Shown one piece after another: positions 1 to 5,960 of a stretch of DNA of 6,096 nt. Every line of letters begins with the position of its first letter. The stretch's first letter is position 1. The notes beneath the pieces are model-generated. The model saw only the letters and a list, made by a program, of their open reading frames with translations, was not told the origin of the DNA and ran no database searches. Location of the stretch: contig CANNNH010000095.1 of assembly GCA_947505915.1 (NCBI GenBank), positions 1-6,096 on the forward strand, read 5' to 3'. A program made the translations under genes and the position numbers. This DNA comes from Comamonadaceae bacterium. GTDB lineage: Bacteria > Pseudomonadota > Gammaproteobacteria > Burkholderiales > Burkholderiaceae.

Positions 1-434
1 ACGATGGCATGGTCTGGGCGGTTGAACTCGGCAGCCAACAATTTTTCGGCCAGCGCCATGCCCACCGCGTTGGTGATGCCTTGGCCCAAAGGGCCGGTGG
101 TGGTTTCCACGCCGGGGGTGACGCCCACCTCAGGGTGCCCTGCGGTTTTGCTGTGCAGTTGCCGGAAGTTTTTCAACTCGCTCATGGGCAAGTCGTAGCC
201 GGTGAGGTGTAGCAGCGCGTAAATCAGCATCGAGCCATGACCGTTAGAGAGCACAAAGCGGTCGCGGTCGGGCCAATGCGGGTGCTGCGGGTTGTGCCGC
301 AGGTGTTCGCCCCACAAAGCCACCGCAATATCAGCCATGCCCATGGGCGCGCCGGGGTGCCCCGAATTTGCAATTTGTACCGCGTCCATTGCCAGTGCAC
401 GTATTGCACTGGCCATTTGCTGGTGATTGGCCAT
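1..434 (-). CDS. tkt: Transketolase, N-terminal part (runs off left edge)
   Basis: Transketolase is a thiamine-diphosphate enzyme of the non-oxidative pentose phosphate pathway that moves two-carbon units between sugar phosphates in the cytoplasm. Read on the minus strand from the ATG at 434, the frame is open for 144 codons to the window edge, out of roughly 660-680 expected. It follows E. coli TktA nearly residue for residue: [12 protein letters not shown] (His26), the [14 protein letters not shown] block (His66), HSKTAGHPE (His100) and [12 protein letters not shown] (Gly114), and it ends in FNRPDHAI. The conserved His and Gly positions fall at the same numbers as in E. coli, which fixes the start. 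A GGAG ribosome-binding site lies at 443-440, five bases before the ATG. The gene is divergent from the MurU-like gene across 93 bp. Identity is secure; the C-terminal two thirds are not visible. Confidence 0.97.
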   Translation of the reverse strand, partial: MANHQQMASAIRALAMDAVQIANSGHPGAPMGMADIAVALWGEHLRHNPQHPHWPDRDRFVLSNGHGSMLIYALLHLTGYDLPMSELKNFRQLHSKTAGHPEVGVTPGVETTTGPLGQGITNAVGMALAEKLLAAEFNRPDHAI

Positions 435-473
435 GGGGGCTCCGTTTATTTTGTTGGGGATAGAGGGTCGGCG

Positions 474-499
474 ATTTTAACCAAATCTTTTTTGTCCAA
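474..499 (-). promoter_or_regulatory. Weak candidate promoter for tkt
   Basis: On the minus strand TTGGAC (499-494) is followed by TAAAAT (479-474). Both boxes resemble sigma70 elements, but the spacer is only 14 bp, shorter than the usual 16-18, so the true -35 may be elsewhere or activator-dependent. The leader to the tkt ATG at 434 would be about 35 nt and contains the GGAG site at 443-440. The -35 box overlaps the -35 box proposed for the divergent murU-like gene. Confidence 0.3.
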
Positions 500-520
500 G
501 ACTAAGCCTCTGGCTACACT
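492..520 (+). promoter_or_regulatory. Sigma70-type promoter of the murU-like gene, predicted leaderless
   Basis: TTGTCC (492-497), a 17-bp spacer and TACACT (515-520) form a plausible sigma70 promoter. Transcription normally starts about 7 bases after the -10 box, which is 527-528, the A of the proposed ATG. No Shine-Dalgarno sequence precedes that ATG. The arrangement predicts a leaderless mRNA and supports the ATG at 528 over the internal ATG at 570. Confidence 0.55.
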
Positions 521-527
521 GCTTTGC

Positions 528-1286
528 ATGGCCAATCCCCCTGTTTACTTGACCCCCCATGCCCAAGCCATGCTCTTGGCAGCGGGGCGGGGCGAGCGTA
601 TGCGTCCGCTCACCGACACCACACCCAAGCCTTTGCTGCAGGTGCGGGGCAAACCTTTGCTTTGGTATCCCTTGCATGCCCTGGCTTCAGGTGGTGTGGG
701 ACGTGTGGTGATAAACACCGCTTGGTTGGAAGATCAAATTCCTGCGTATTTTGGTGAACACTTTGTTGAGAACGACGCCACTGCCGTGGCATTGGACTAT
801 TCGAAAGAGGGACGTGATTTTAGTGGCGCGTTAGAGACCGCCGGCGGCATTGTGCGTGCCCTGCCATTGCTTGCCGATGTGTTTTGGGTCGCGGCGGGCG
901 ATGTGTATGCGCCGGACTTTGCCTTTTCTACCGAAGCCTATGAGCGTTTCAAAGTCAGCCCTATGTTGGCCCATATTTGGCTGGTACCCAACCCAGACCA
1001 CAACACGGGCGGTGACTTTGGTTTGTCGCCCGAAGGTTTGGCTTTGAACCTACCGCGCAATGCTGGACACACCTTTTTCACCTTCAGCACCATCGCACTT
1101 TATAAACGCGCTTTCTTTGAGGCGGCTTGGTGCCCCATTCCTGCTGGCAACCCCGATGGCGTGAAAGCGCCCTTGGCGGCCATGTTGAGAGCCGCCATGG
1201 ATCAGGGTTTGGTGAGCGCATCTGTGTTTGAAGGCCTGTGGGTGGATGTGGGTACGCCAGAGCGTTTGGCGCAGTTGAATCTTTGA
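528..1286 (+). CDS. murU: MurU-like nucleotidyltransferase (N-acetylmuramate-1-phosphate uridylyltransferase family)
   Basis: This is a 252-residue sugar-phosphate nucleotidyltransferase with the RmlA/GlmU-type fold. Visible motifs are the nucleotide-binding loop LAAGRGERMRPLT (residues 17-29), Lys34 in TPKPLL, ETAGGI (103-108), the metal-binding Asp125 in AAGDVY, and the second acidic site Asp240 in WVDVGTPERLA near the C-terminus. The pattern closely matches Pseudomonas MurU, which makes UDP-MurNAc from MurNAc-1-phosphate in a peptidoglycan-recycling route that bypasses de novo synthesis. Substrate is inferred from similarity; another hexose-1-phosphate is possible. The frame is open upstream to 237, but that part overlaps tkt and reads as its antisense. 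I start at ATG 528 because a promoter ends just before it; ATG 570 (MLLAAGRG) would give a start more like Pseudomonas MurU. The usual kinase partner amgK is not adjacent here. pepP follows after 34 bp. Confidence 0.85.
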   Translation: MANPPVYLTPHAQAMLLAAGRGERMRPLTDTTPKPLLQVRGKPLLWYPLHALASGGVGRVVINTAWLEDQIPAYFGEHFVENDATAVALDYSKEGRDFSGALETAGGIVRALPLLADVFWVAAGDVYAPDFAFSTEAYERFKVSPMLAHIWLVPNPDHNTGGDFGLSPEGLALNLPRNAGHTFFTFSTIALYKRAFFEAAWCPIPAGNPDGVKAPLAAMLRAAMDQGLVSASVFEGLWVDVGTPERLAQLNL

Positions 1287-1314
1287 CTTCATTTGCTCAC
1301 ACCCCTCCTACAAT
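1283..1314 (+). promoter_or_regulatory. Candidate promoter of pepP, predicted leaderless
   Basis: TACAAT (1309-1314) is a near-perfect -10 box ending six bases before the pepP ATG at 1321, so the expected start of transcription is the start codon itself. The best -35 match, TTGACT (1283-1288), overlaps the stop codon of the upstream gene (1284-1286), but the spacer is 20 bp, longer than optimal. No Shine-Dalgarno sequence lies before the ATG; the upstream bases are pyrimidine-rich. Confidence 0.5.
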
Positions 1315-1320
1315 CTCTTC

Positions 1321-2703
1321 ATGATTAATATTTACGCGCAACGCCGCGCCGCTTTGGCTACCCAATTGGGCGCAGGTGGTGTGGCCATCATCCCCACCGC
1401 GACTGAGCGCGCCCGTAACCGCGACAGCGACTTCCCCTATCGCCACGACAGCTATTTTTATTACCTGACCGGTTTTACCGAGCCCAATGCGTGGCTGGTG
1501 GTCGCGGCCAACGGCCACAGCACCTTGTTTTGCCAACCCAAAGACCTCGAGCGCGAGATTTGGGACGGCATCCGCTTGGGGCCAGAGGCCGCACCCGTTG
1601 CTTTAGGCGTAAGCCAAGCGCATTCGGTAAGTGAACTCGACAAAGAACTGCCCAAGTTACTTGAGAACCAAACCACGATCTGGTTCCCTTTTGCCACGCA
1701 TGAAGGTTTGACTGCACACATAGACGGCTGGCTCACCAAGGTTCGCGCCCGTGTGCGCATGGGTGTGTCCTGCCCCTCATCGCAACAAGACCTTTGCACC
1801 TTGCTCGACGAAATGCGCCTGATCAAAGACGCTCACGAGCAAGACACCATGCGCCGCGCCGCGCGTATCAGCGCACACGCGCATATTCGTGCCATGCAAA
1901 CCAGCGCTCGCATGTTGCGATCTGGTCTTGACGTTCGCGAGTACCACTTGGAGGCCGAGTTGCTGCATGAGTTTCGCCAACACGGCTCGCAGTTTCCTGC
2001 GTACACCTCCATCGTCGCTGCAGGCGCCAACGCCTGTGTGCTGCATTACCGCGCGGATGTGGCTCACATACGCGATGGAGAGTTGGTGTTGATTGATGCG
2101 GGTTGCGAGTTGGATGGCTATGCGTCCGACATCACCCGCACCTTCCCTGCCAATGGCAAGTTCACAGGGCCGCAAAAAGACCTGTACCAAGTTGTGCTGT
2201 CCGCGCAACATGCGTCTGCGGACGCGACAAAAGCGGGCGCACGTTTCAACGACCCGCACGAAGCCGCCTTGCGCATCTTGTCTCAAGGTTTGCTGGACTT
2301 GGGGTTGCTGACACCGCAAAAGCACGGCTCTTTAGACGATGTACTGGAGAAGAAAGCCTATTTCCCTTTTTACATGCACCGCACCAGCCATTGGTTGGGC
2401 ATGGATGTTCACGACTGCGGCAGCTATGTGGAGCCTGGCGAGGCGAACACCGCCCCCGCCAAAGCCGACCCACTTACGGGCGTGATGGTGCAACCGCGCC
2501 CAAGCCGTGTGCTGCAACCAGGGATGGTGCTGACCTTGGAGCCCGGTCTGTATGTGCGCCCCTCTGACGATGTCCCCGAGGCTTTTTGGAACATTGGCAT
2601 TCGTATTGAAGACGACGCCATCGTCACCGCCACCGGCTGCGCGCTCATCTCGCGGGACGTGCCGGTGGAAGTCGCTGAGATTGAAGCTTTGATGGCAAAG
2701 TAG
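1321..2703 (+). CDS. pepP: Xaa-Pro aminopeptidase (aminopeptidase P, M24B family)
   Basis: PepP removes an N-terminal residue from peptides with proline at position two, in the cytoplasm, using a dinuclear metal centre (Mn in E. coli). The 460-residue product has the N-terminal creatinase-like domain (about residues 1-165, including RHDSYFYYLTGF at 41-52) and the C-terminal pita-bread domain (about 175-440). All five metal ligands can be placed: Asp259 in LIDAG, Asp270 in ASDITRTFP, His357 in RTSHWLGMDVHD, Glu407 in TLEPGLYV and Glu430 in GIRIEDD. His242 (LHYRAD) and His364 match E. coli His243 and His361. Compared with E. coli PepP (441 residues) there are about 21 extra residues between His364 and Glu407. 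ATG 1321 is chosen because a TACAAT box lies at the right distance and the protein starts like family members. In many proteobacteria pepP neighbours ubiH; here it does not. Confidence 0.95.
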   Translation: MINIYAQRRAALATQLGAGGVAIIPTATERARNRDSDFPYRHDSYFYYLTGFTEPNAWLVVAANGHSTLFCQPKDLEREIWDGIRLGPEAAPVALGVSQAHSVSELDKELPKLLENQTTIWFPFATHEGLTAHIDGWLTKVRARVRMGVSCPSSQQDLCTLLDEMRLIKDAHEQDTMRRAARISAHAHIRAMQTSARMLRSGLDVREYHLEAELLHEFRQHGSQFPAYTSIVAAGANACVLHYRADVAHIRDGELVLIDAGCELDGYASDITRTFPANGKFTGPQKDLYQVVLSAQHASADATKAGARFNDPHEAALRILSQGLLDLGLLTPQKHGSLDDVLEKKAYFPFYMHRTSHWLGMDVHDCGSYVEPGEANTAPAKADPLTGVMVQPRPSRVLQPGMVLTLEPGLYVRPSDDVPEAFWNIGIRIEDDAIVTATGCALISRDVPVEVAEIEALMAK

Positions 2704-2739
2704 TTTTGGGGTGCCTTGAATGGCATGCCGGTGTATGCT

Positions 2740-2754
2740 CGGGAAAATATCCCG
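2740..2754 (+). repeat. Short inverted repeat before the outer-membrane protein gene
   Basis: CGGGA-AAATA-TCCCG is a perfect 5-bp inverted repeat with a 5-base loop, ending seven bases before the ATG at 2762. A possible -10 box, TATGCT (2734-2739), lies directly upstream, but I find no matching -35 at normal spacing. It could be a small operator or a leader hairpin; no T-run follows directly, so it does not look like a terminator. A repeat this short can occur by chance. Confidence 0.3.
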
Positions 2755-2761
2755 ATGCTTT

Positions 2762-3394
2762 ATGGCTACTTTTTCTTTTTTTCAACCTCCCTTTTTCGCC
2801 GCAACACTGGCGCTTTTGCTCAGCCCCCATGCACGGGCCGATGCGCAGCTGTGGGGTGGCAAGCCTTCGCTGGGCTTGGAATACGAGCACCAAAAAATGG
2901 CGTTCGGTGCAGGGCACGCCAACTCCCTCACCTTGGTGCCGGGCTTGAGCTTTAAAAATGGCTTTATCCACAAAGTCGATGTGCTGATTGAGGCCGAGCG
3001 AGAAAACGAAATTGAAGACGGCGTGAACGAAAAAAAGCGCGTCAAAAAGCTGGCCTTGCGCTTGAAGAAAAACTTTGAGATTGACGATACTTGGGCGCTG
3101 TTTGTGCGGGGTTTGGTTGGAAGGGAATTAAGCAATTCCGAGAATTTCAACTACACCTATGTCGATACAGGTATCCATTTCGAGCGTGGTGCTTTTGGCT
3201 TCATGGCGGGTTTGCGTTTTCAACGCACCTTGGATGGCACTGCCGGCCACGACAGAAACAAGTTTCGCTTTGGTCCAAGCTATGAAATGGATGCACACCA
3301 TGAAATTGAATTGCGTTTTATTCGTGCATGGAATGTCCAAACCCGCAAGCTTGACAGCGATGCCTTGATCGCTGAATACACCTACAAATTCTGA
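2762..3394 (+). CDS. Small putative outer-membrane beta-barrel protein, function unknown
   Basis: From ATG 2762 the product is 210 residues with an apparent signal peptide: a hydrophobic stretch FFAATLALLL and a likely signal peptidase I site after HARA (cleavage near residue 26). The mature part alternates short amphipathic strands rich in aromatic residues with charged turns: LGLEYEH, SLTLVPGLSF, KVDVLIEAE, LALRLKKNF, WALFVRGLV, FGFMAGLRF, KFRFGPSYEM, EIELRFIRAW. It ends in YTYKF, and a C-terminal aromatic is the usual outer-membrane insertion signal. This suggests a barrel of roughly 10-12 strands, similar in size and style to KdgM-like porins, though I cannot assign a family. An in-frame ATG at 2720 would add 14 residues with three basic ones (MACRCMLGKISRCF); that n-region would be more positively charged, so the start is uncertain. 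Neither start has a clear Shine-Dalgarno site. It follows pepP by 58 bp. Confidence 0.75.
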   Translation: MATFSFFQPPFFAATLALLLSPHARADAQLWGGKPSLGLEYEHQKMAFGAGHANSLTLVPGLSFKNGFIHKVDVLIEAERENEIEDGVNEKKRVKKLALRLKKNFEIDDTWALFVRGLVGRELSNSENFNYTYVDTGIHFERGAFGFMAGLRFQRTLDGTAGHDRNKFRFGPSYEMDAHHEIELRFIRAWNVQTRKLDSDALIAEYTYKF

Positions 3395-3408
3395 AGCGCA
3401 TACGCGCC

Positions 3409-3414
3409 TAGAAT
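3409..3414 (+). promoter_or_regulatory. Candidate -10 box of maeB
   Basis: TAGAAT resembles a sigma70 -10 element and lies 15 bp after the stop of the upstream gene. No good -35 is seen at 16-18 bp spacing, so if real it probably needs an activator. Transcription would begin near 3421, giving a leader of about 43 nt that contains the inverted repeat at 3425-3447. Confidence 0.35.
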
Positions 3415-3424
3415 CGGCACGGCT

Positions 3425-3447
3425 TGCCAGACACCCTGCTTCTGGCA
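3425..3447 (+). repeat. 7-bp inverted repeat in the maeB leader
   Basis: TGCCAGA (3425-3431) and TCTGGCA (3441-3447) are perfect inverted complements separated by nine bases. In RNA the pair could extend by a T-G wobble. The repeat ends six bases before the GGAG ribosome-binding site (3454-3457) and, if TAGAAT at 3409 is the -10 box, covers about +5 to +27 of the transcript. It could be a repressor operator or an RNA hairpin affecting translation of maeB; the sequence does not decide between them. Confidence 0.45.
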
Positions 3448-3463
3448 GCGCTTGGAGTTCCAC

Positions 3464-5785
3464 ATGGCCAGCCCACCCGTCCCCCCGACCGACCACACCA
3501 GCGCCCAAGCCCGCGCCGAATTACGCCGAGCAGCACTTGAATACCACGAGTTCCCCAGCCCCGGCAAGGTTGCCATCCAAGCCACCAAGCAACTGCTCAA
3601 CCAGCACGATTTGTCGCTGGCCTACTCCCCCGGTGTGGCCGCACCTTGCGAAGAAATCGTCAAAGACCCCAACAACGCCTACAAATACACCAGCCGAGGC
3701 AATTTGGTCGCCGTCATCACCAACGGCACAGCGGTGCTGGGCTTGGGTGACATCGGTCCACTCGCGGCCAAGCCAGTCATGGAAGGCAAGGGCGTGTTGT
3801 TCAAAAAGTTTGCTGGCATCGATGTGTTTGACATTGAGGTGAACGAAAAAGACCCCGACAAATTGGTCGACATCATTGCCGCGCTTGAGCCCACTTTTGG
3901 TGGCATCAACTTGGAAGACATCAAGGCGCCCGACTGCTTTTACATCGAGCGCAAATTGCGCGAGCGCATGAAGATTCCCGTCTTTCATGACGACCAACAC
4001 GGCACCGCCATTGTGGTGGGCGCAGCGATTTTGAACGGCTTGAAAGTGGTTAACAAAGACATCACCCAAGTGAAGTTGGTGGCCTCTGGCGCAGGTGCTG
4101 CCGCGCTGGCGTGTTTGGGTATGTTGGTCAAGCTGGGAATGCCACGCAAAAACATCTGGGTCACCGACTTGGCCGGCGTGGTCTACGAGGGCCGCAGCGA
4201 ATTGATGGACGAAGACAAAATTCAGTTCGTTCAAAAAACCGATAAACGCAGCTTGGCTGAAGTTATCGATGGCGCAGACGTGTTTTTAGGTTTATCAGCG
4301 GGCGGCGTTTTGAAACCCGAGATGGTGAAGAAAATGGCACAGAGGCCCATCATCATGGCACTGGCCAACCCCACGCCTGAGATCTTGCCCGAAGAGGTTT
4401 TGAAGGTGCGCGACGACGCCATCATGGCCACCGGTCGCACCGACTACCCCAACCAAGTCAACAATGTCTTGTGCTTCCCCTACATCTTTCGTGGCGCCTT
4501 GGACGCAGGAGCGTCCACCATCACGTCGGAGATGGAAATTGCCGCGGTACATGCCATTGCTGACCTGGCGCAAGCCGAACAAAGTGAGGTGGTCGCTGCC
4601 GCCTATGCGGGCGAAACCTTGGCCTTTGGCCCAGAATATCTGATTCCCAAACCGTTTGATCCTCGCTTGATGATGAAGATCGCGCCAGCGGTGGTGCAAG
4701 CCGCGGTAGCCAGCGGTGTGGCTCAGCGCCCCATCACCGACATGGATGCTTACCGCGAAAAGTTGCAATCGCTGGTGTATGCCTCGGGCTCGGCGATGAA
4801 ACCCATTTTTGCCGCGGCCAAGCGCGGTCTGAAAAAGCGCATTTGCTTTGCCGAGGGCGAAGACGAACGCGTACTTCGCGCCGCGCAAATTGTGTTGGAT
4901 GAAGGCTTGGCCAAGCCCACTTTAATTGGTCGCCCCGCCATCATCGCGCAGCGCATTGAGCGTTTTGGCTTGCGCTTGACAGAAGGTGTGGACTACGCAG
5001 TGGTCAACGTGGAAGATGACCACCGCTACAAGGACTTTTGGCAGACCTACCACCAACTCACCGCTCGCAAGGGTGTGACGGCGCAGTTGGCAAAAATTGA
5101 TATGCGTCGCCGCCTTACGCTGATTGGCGCGATGATGCTCCACAAAGGTGAAGTCGATGGCTTGATCTGCGGCACCTGGACCACGCCGGACGCGCATTTG
5201 CACTACATCGATCAAGTGATTGGTCTGCGCAAAGGCATCAGCACCTATGCCTGCATGAACGCTTTGCTGCTGCCCGATAGGCAAGTGTTTTTGGTCGACA
5301 CCCACATCAACTACGACCCCAGCGCCGAGCAATTGGCCGAAATCACCATCATGGCCGCCGAAGAAATGAAACGCTTTGGCGTGGTGCCCAAAGCTGCATT
5401 GCTGTCGCACTCCAACTTTGGCAGCAGCAACCACGCGAGCGCCGTCAAGATGCGCCACACCTTGACGCTGGTCCAAGAACGTGCGCCTTGGCTGGAAATT
5501 GACGGTGAAATGCACGGCGATGTCGCCATTGACACCCCCGCAAGGCGCAGTCTCATGCCCGCCACGACGTTGCACAGCGATGCCAATTTGCTGGTTTTGC
5601 CGAACCTAGACTCCGCCAATATCGCCTATAACCTGCTCAAAACCGCGGCTGGTGGCAATATTGCCATCGGCCCGGTGCTCTTGGGAGCAGCCAAACCGGT
5701 GCAAATCTTGACCGCCAGCACCACGGTTAGAAGAATTGTGAACATGACAGCCATCACGGTTGCAGACATAAATTCAACAAAATAA
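3464..5785 (+). CDS. maeB: NADP-dependent malic enzyme with C-terminal phosphotransacetylase-like domain
   Basis: MaeB oxidatively decarboxylates malate to pyruvate with NADPH formation in the cytoplasm, linking the citric acid cycle to pyruvate and biosynthesis. The 773-residue product has the full three-part layout. In the malic domain (about 20-190), Tyr54 (LAYSPGV) and Lys109 (MEGKG) are the catalytic pair, and Glu151, Asp152 (EDIKAPDCF) and Asp177 (FHDDQHGTA) bind metal, with the same spacing as Thermotoga malic enzyme. A Rossmann domain follows with SGAGAAA (208-214), ANPTPEI (301-307) and [11 protein letters not shown] (324-334). From about 433 to the end is a phosphotransacetylase-like domain ([25 protein letters not shown] at 646-656). 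In known MaeB proteins this domain is regulatory, binding acetyl-CoA, and lacks transferase activity. ATG 3464 has GGAG six bases upstream; the in-frame TTG at 3452 lies on that site. E. coli MaeB is 759 residues, so this one is full length. NADP preference is inferred from the family. Confidence 0.97.
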   Translation: MASPPVPPTDHTSAQARAELRRAALEYHEFPSPGKVAIQATKQLLNQHDLSLAYSPGVAAPCEEIVKDPNNAYKYTSRGNLVAVITNGTAVLGLGDIGPLAAKPVMEGKGVLFKKFAGIDVFDIEVNEKDPDKLVDIIAALEPTFGGINLEDIKAPDCFYIERKLRERMKIPVFHDDQHGTAIVVGAAILNGLKVVNKDITQVKLVASGAGAAALACLGMLVKLGMPRKNIWVTDLAGVVYEGRSELMDEDKIQFVQKTDKRSLAEVIDGADVFLGLSAGGVLKPEMVKKMAQRPIIMALANPTPEILPEEVLKVRDDAIMATGRTDYPNQVNNVLCFPYIFRGALDAGASTITSEMEIAAVHAIADLAQAEQSEVVAAAYAGETLAFGPEYLIPKPFDPRLMMKIAPAVVQAAVASGVAQRPITDMDAYREKLQSLVYASGSAMKPIFAAAKRGLKKRICFAEGEDERVLRAAQIVLDEGLAKPTLIGRPAIIAQRIERFGLRLTEGVDYAVVNVEDDHRYKDFWQTYHQLTARKGVTAQLAKIDMRRRLTLIGAMMLHKGEVDGLICGTWTTPDAHLHYIDQVIGLRKGISTYACMNALLLPDRQVFLVDTHINYDPSAEQLAEITIMAAEEMKRFGVVPKAALLSHSNFGSSNHASAVKMRHTLTLVQERAPWLEIDGEMHGDVAIDTPARRSLMPATTLHSDANLLVLPNLDSANIAYNLLKTAAGGNIAIGPVLLGAAKPVQILTASTTVRRIVNMTAITVADINSTK

Positions 5786-5792
5786 AAGTTCT

Positions 5793-5826
5793 AAAGAGTG
5801 CAAAGGCTAACTTCGCTTTCTTTTTT
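5793..5826 (+). terminator. Probable rho-independent terminator after maeB
   Basis: Eight bases after the maeB stop, AAAGAGTGCAAAG (5793-5805) can pair with CTTCGCTTTCTTT (5811-5823) around a 5-base loop GCTAA. Of 13 positions, 10 are Watson-Crick, one is a G-T wobble and two are mismatched. The stem runs directly into a T-run (TTTTTT at 5821-5826). The AT-rich stem is weak, so termination may be partial, but position and T-run fit. It separates maeB from the next transcription unit. Confidence 0.45.
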
Positions 5827-5861
5827 AACCCTTTTACCGCTGTAGCCAAGTCTGTCAATCC

Positions 5862-5890
5862 TTGCAAATTTGTCTGGCTTGGCGGATAAT
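5862..5890 (+). promoter_or_regulatory. Sigma70 promoter of the barstar-like gene
   Basis: TTGCAA (5862-5867), a 17-bp spacer and GATAAT (5885-5890) make the best sigma70 match in the window. Transcription should start near 5897, giving a leader of about 64 nt before the GTG at 5961. A loose inverted repeat GCCAAG (5845-5850) / CTTGGC (5878-5883) brackets the -35 box and could be an operator, but a 27-base gap makes that speculative. Confidence 0.65.
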
Positions 5891-5903
5891 TCGCGCCTGT
5901 AAC

Positions 5904-5920
5904 ACTCGGGTTAACTCGGG
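5904..5920 (+). repeat. Direct repeat ACTCGGG x2, 10-bp period
   Basis: ACTCGGG occurs at 5904-5910 and again at 5914-5920, exactly one helical turn apart, joined by TTA so that a GTTAAC palindrome sits between the copies. It lies about +8 to +24 relative to the predicted start of transcription. The spacing would suit a dimeric regulator binding one face of the DNA, but no protein can be named. Confidence 0.4.
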
Positions 5921-5938
5921 GGAAGTACCCACTTTCCC
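5919..5938 (+). ncRNA. Hairpin in the 5' leader of the barstar-like gene
   Basis: GGGGAAGT (5919-5926) pairs with ACTTTCCC (5931-5938) around an ACCC tetraloop: seven Watson-Crick pairs plus one G-U. No T-run follows, so it is not an intrinsic terminator. It lies fully inside the predicted leader and ends 11 bases before the AAGGGA ribosome-binding site (5950-5955). It may protect the 5' end or modulate translation. I know of no Rfam class that it matches. Confidence 0.45.
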
Positions 5939-5960
5939 ACACTCAACTTAAGGGATTGCT

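Noticed and set aside
237..527. Upstream extension of the murU-like frame to 237
   Set aside because: This part is antisense to the highly conserved start of tkt; the translated extension has no family resemblance, and a promoter lies at 492-520, after it.
1777..2325. 182-codon open frame on the minus strand
   Set aside because: It is fully antisense to pepP, whose frame carries all catalytic motifs; the minus-strand product has no recognisable motif or start signal.
3396..3407. GCGC-ATAC-GCGC mini-hairpin after the outer-membrane protein stop, considered as a terminator
   Set aside because: It has only four base pairs and no T-run follows.
3452..3463. TTG start of maeB at 3452, adding four residues
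   Set aside because: The TTG is part of the TTGGAG ribosome-binding site that serves the ATG at 3464.
3521..4234. 237-codon open frame on the minus strand
   Set aside because: It mirrors the malic enzyme domain of maeB; the His/Val/Gln-rich composition is typical of an antisense shadow in GC-rich DNA.
4922..5575. 217-codon open frame on the minus strand
   Set aside because: It is antisense to the phosphotransacetylase-like domain of maeB, with no independent evidence for coding.
5845..5883. GCCAAG/CTTGGC inverted repeat around the -35 box of the last gene, considered as an operator
   Set aside because: Six-base arms with a 27-base gap are expected by chance, so it is mentioned only within the promoter entry.
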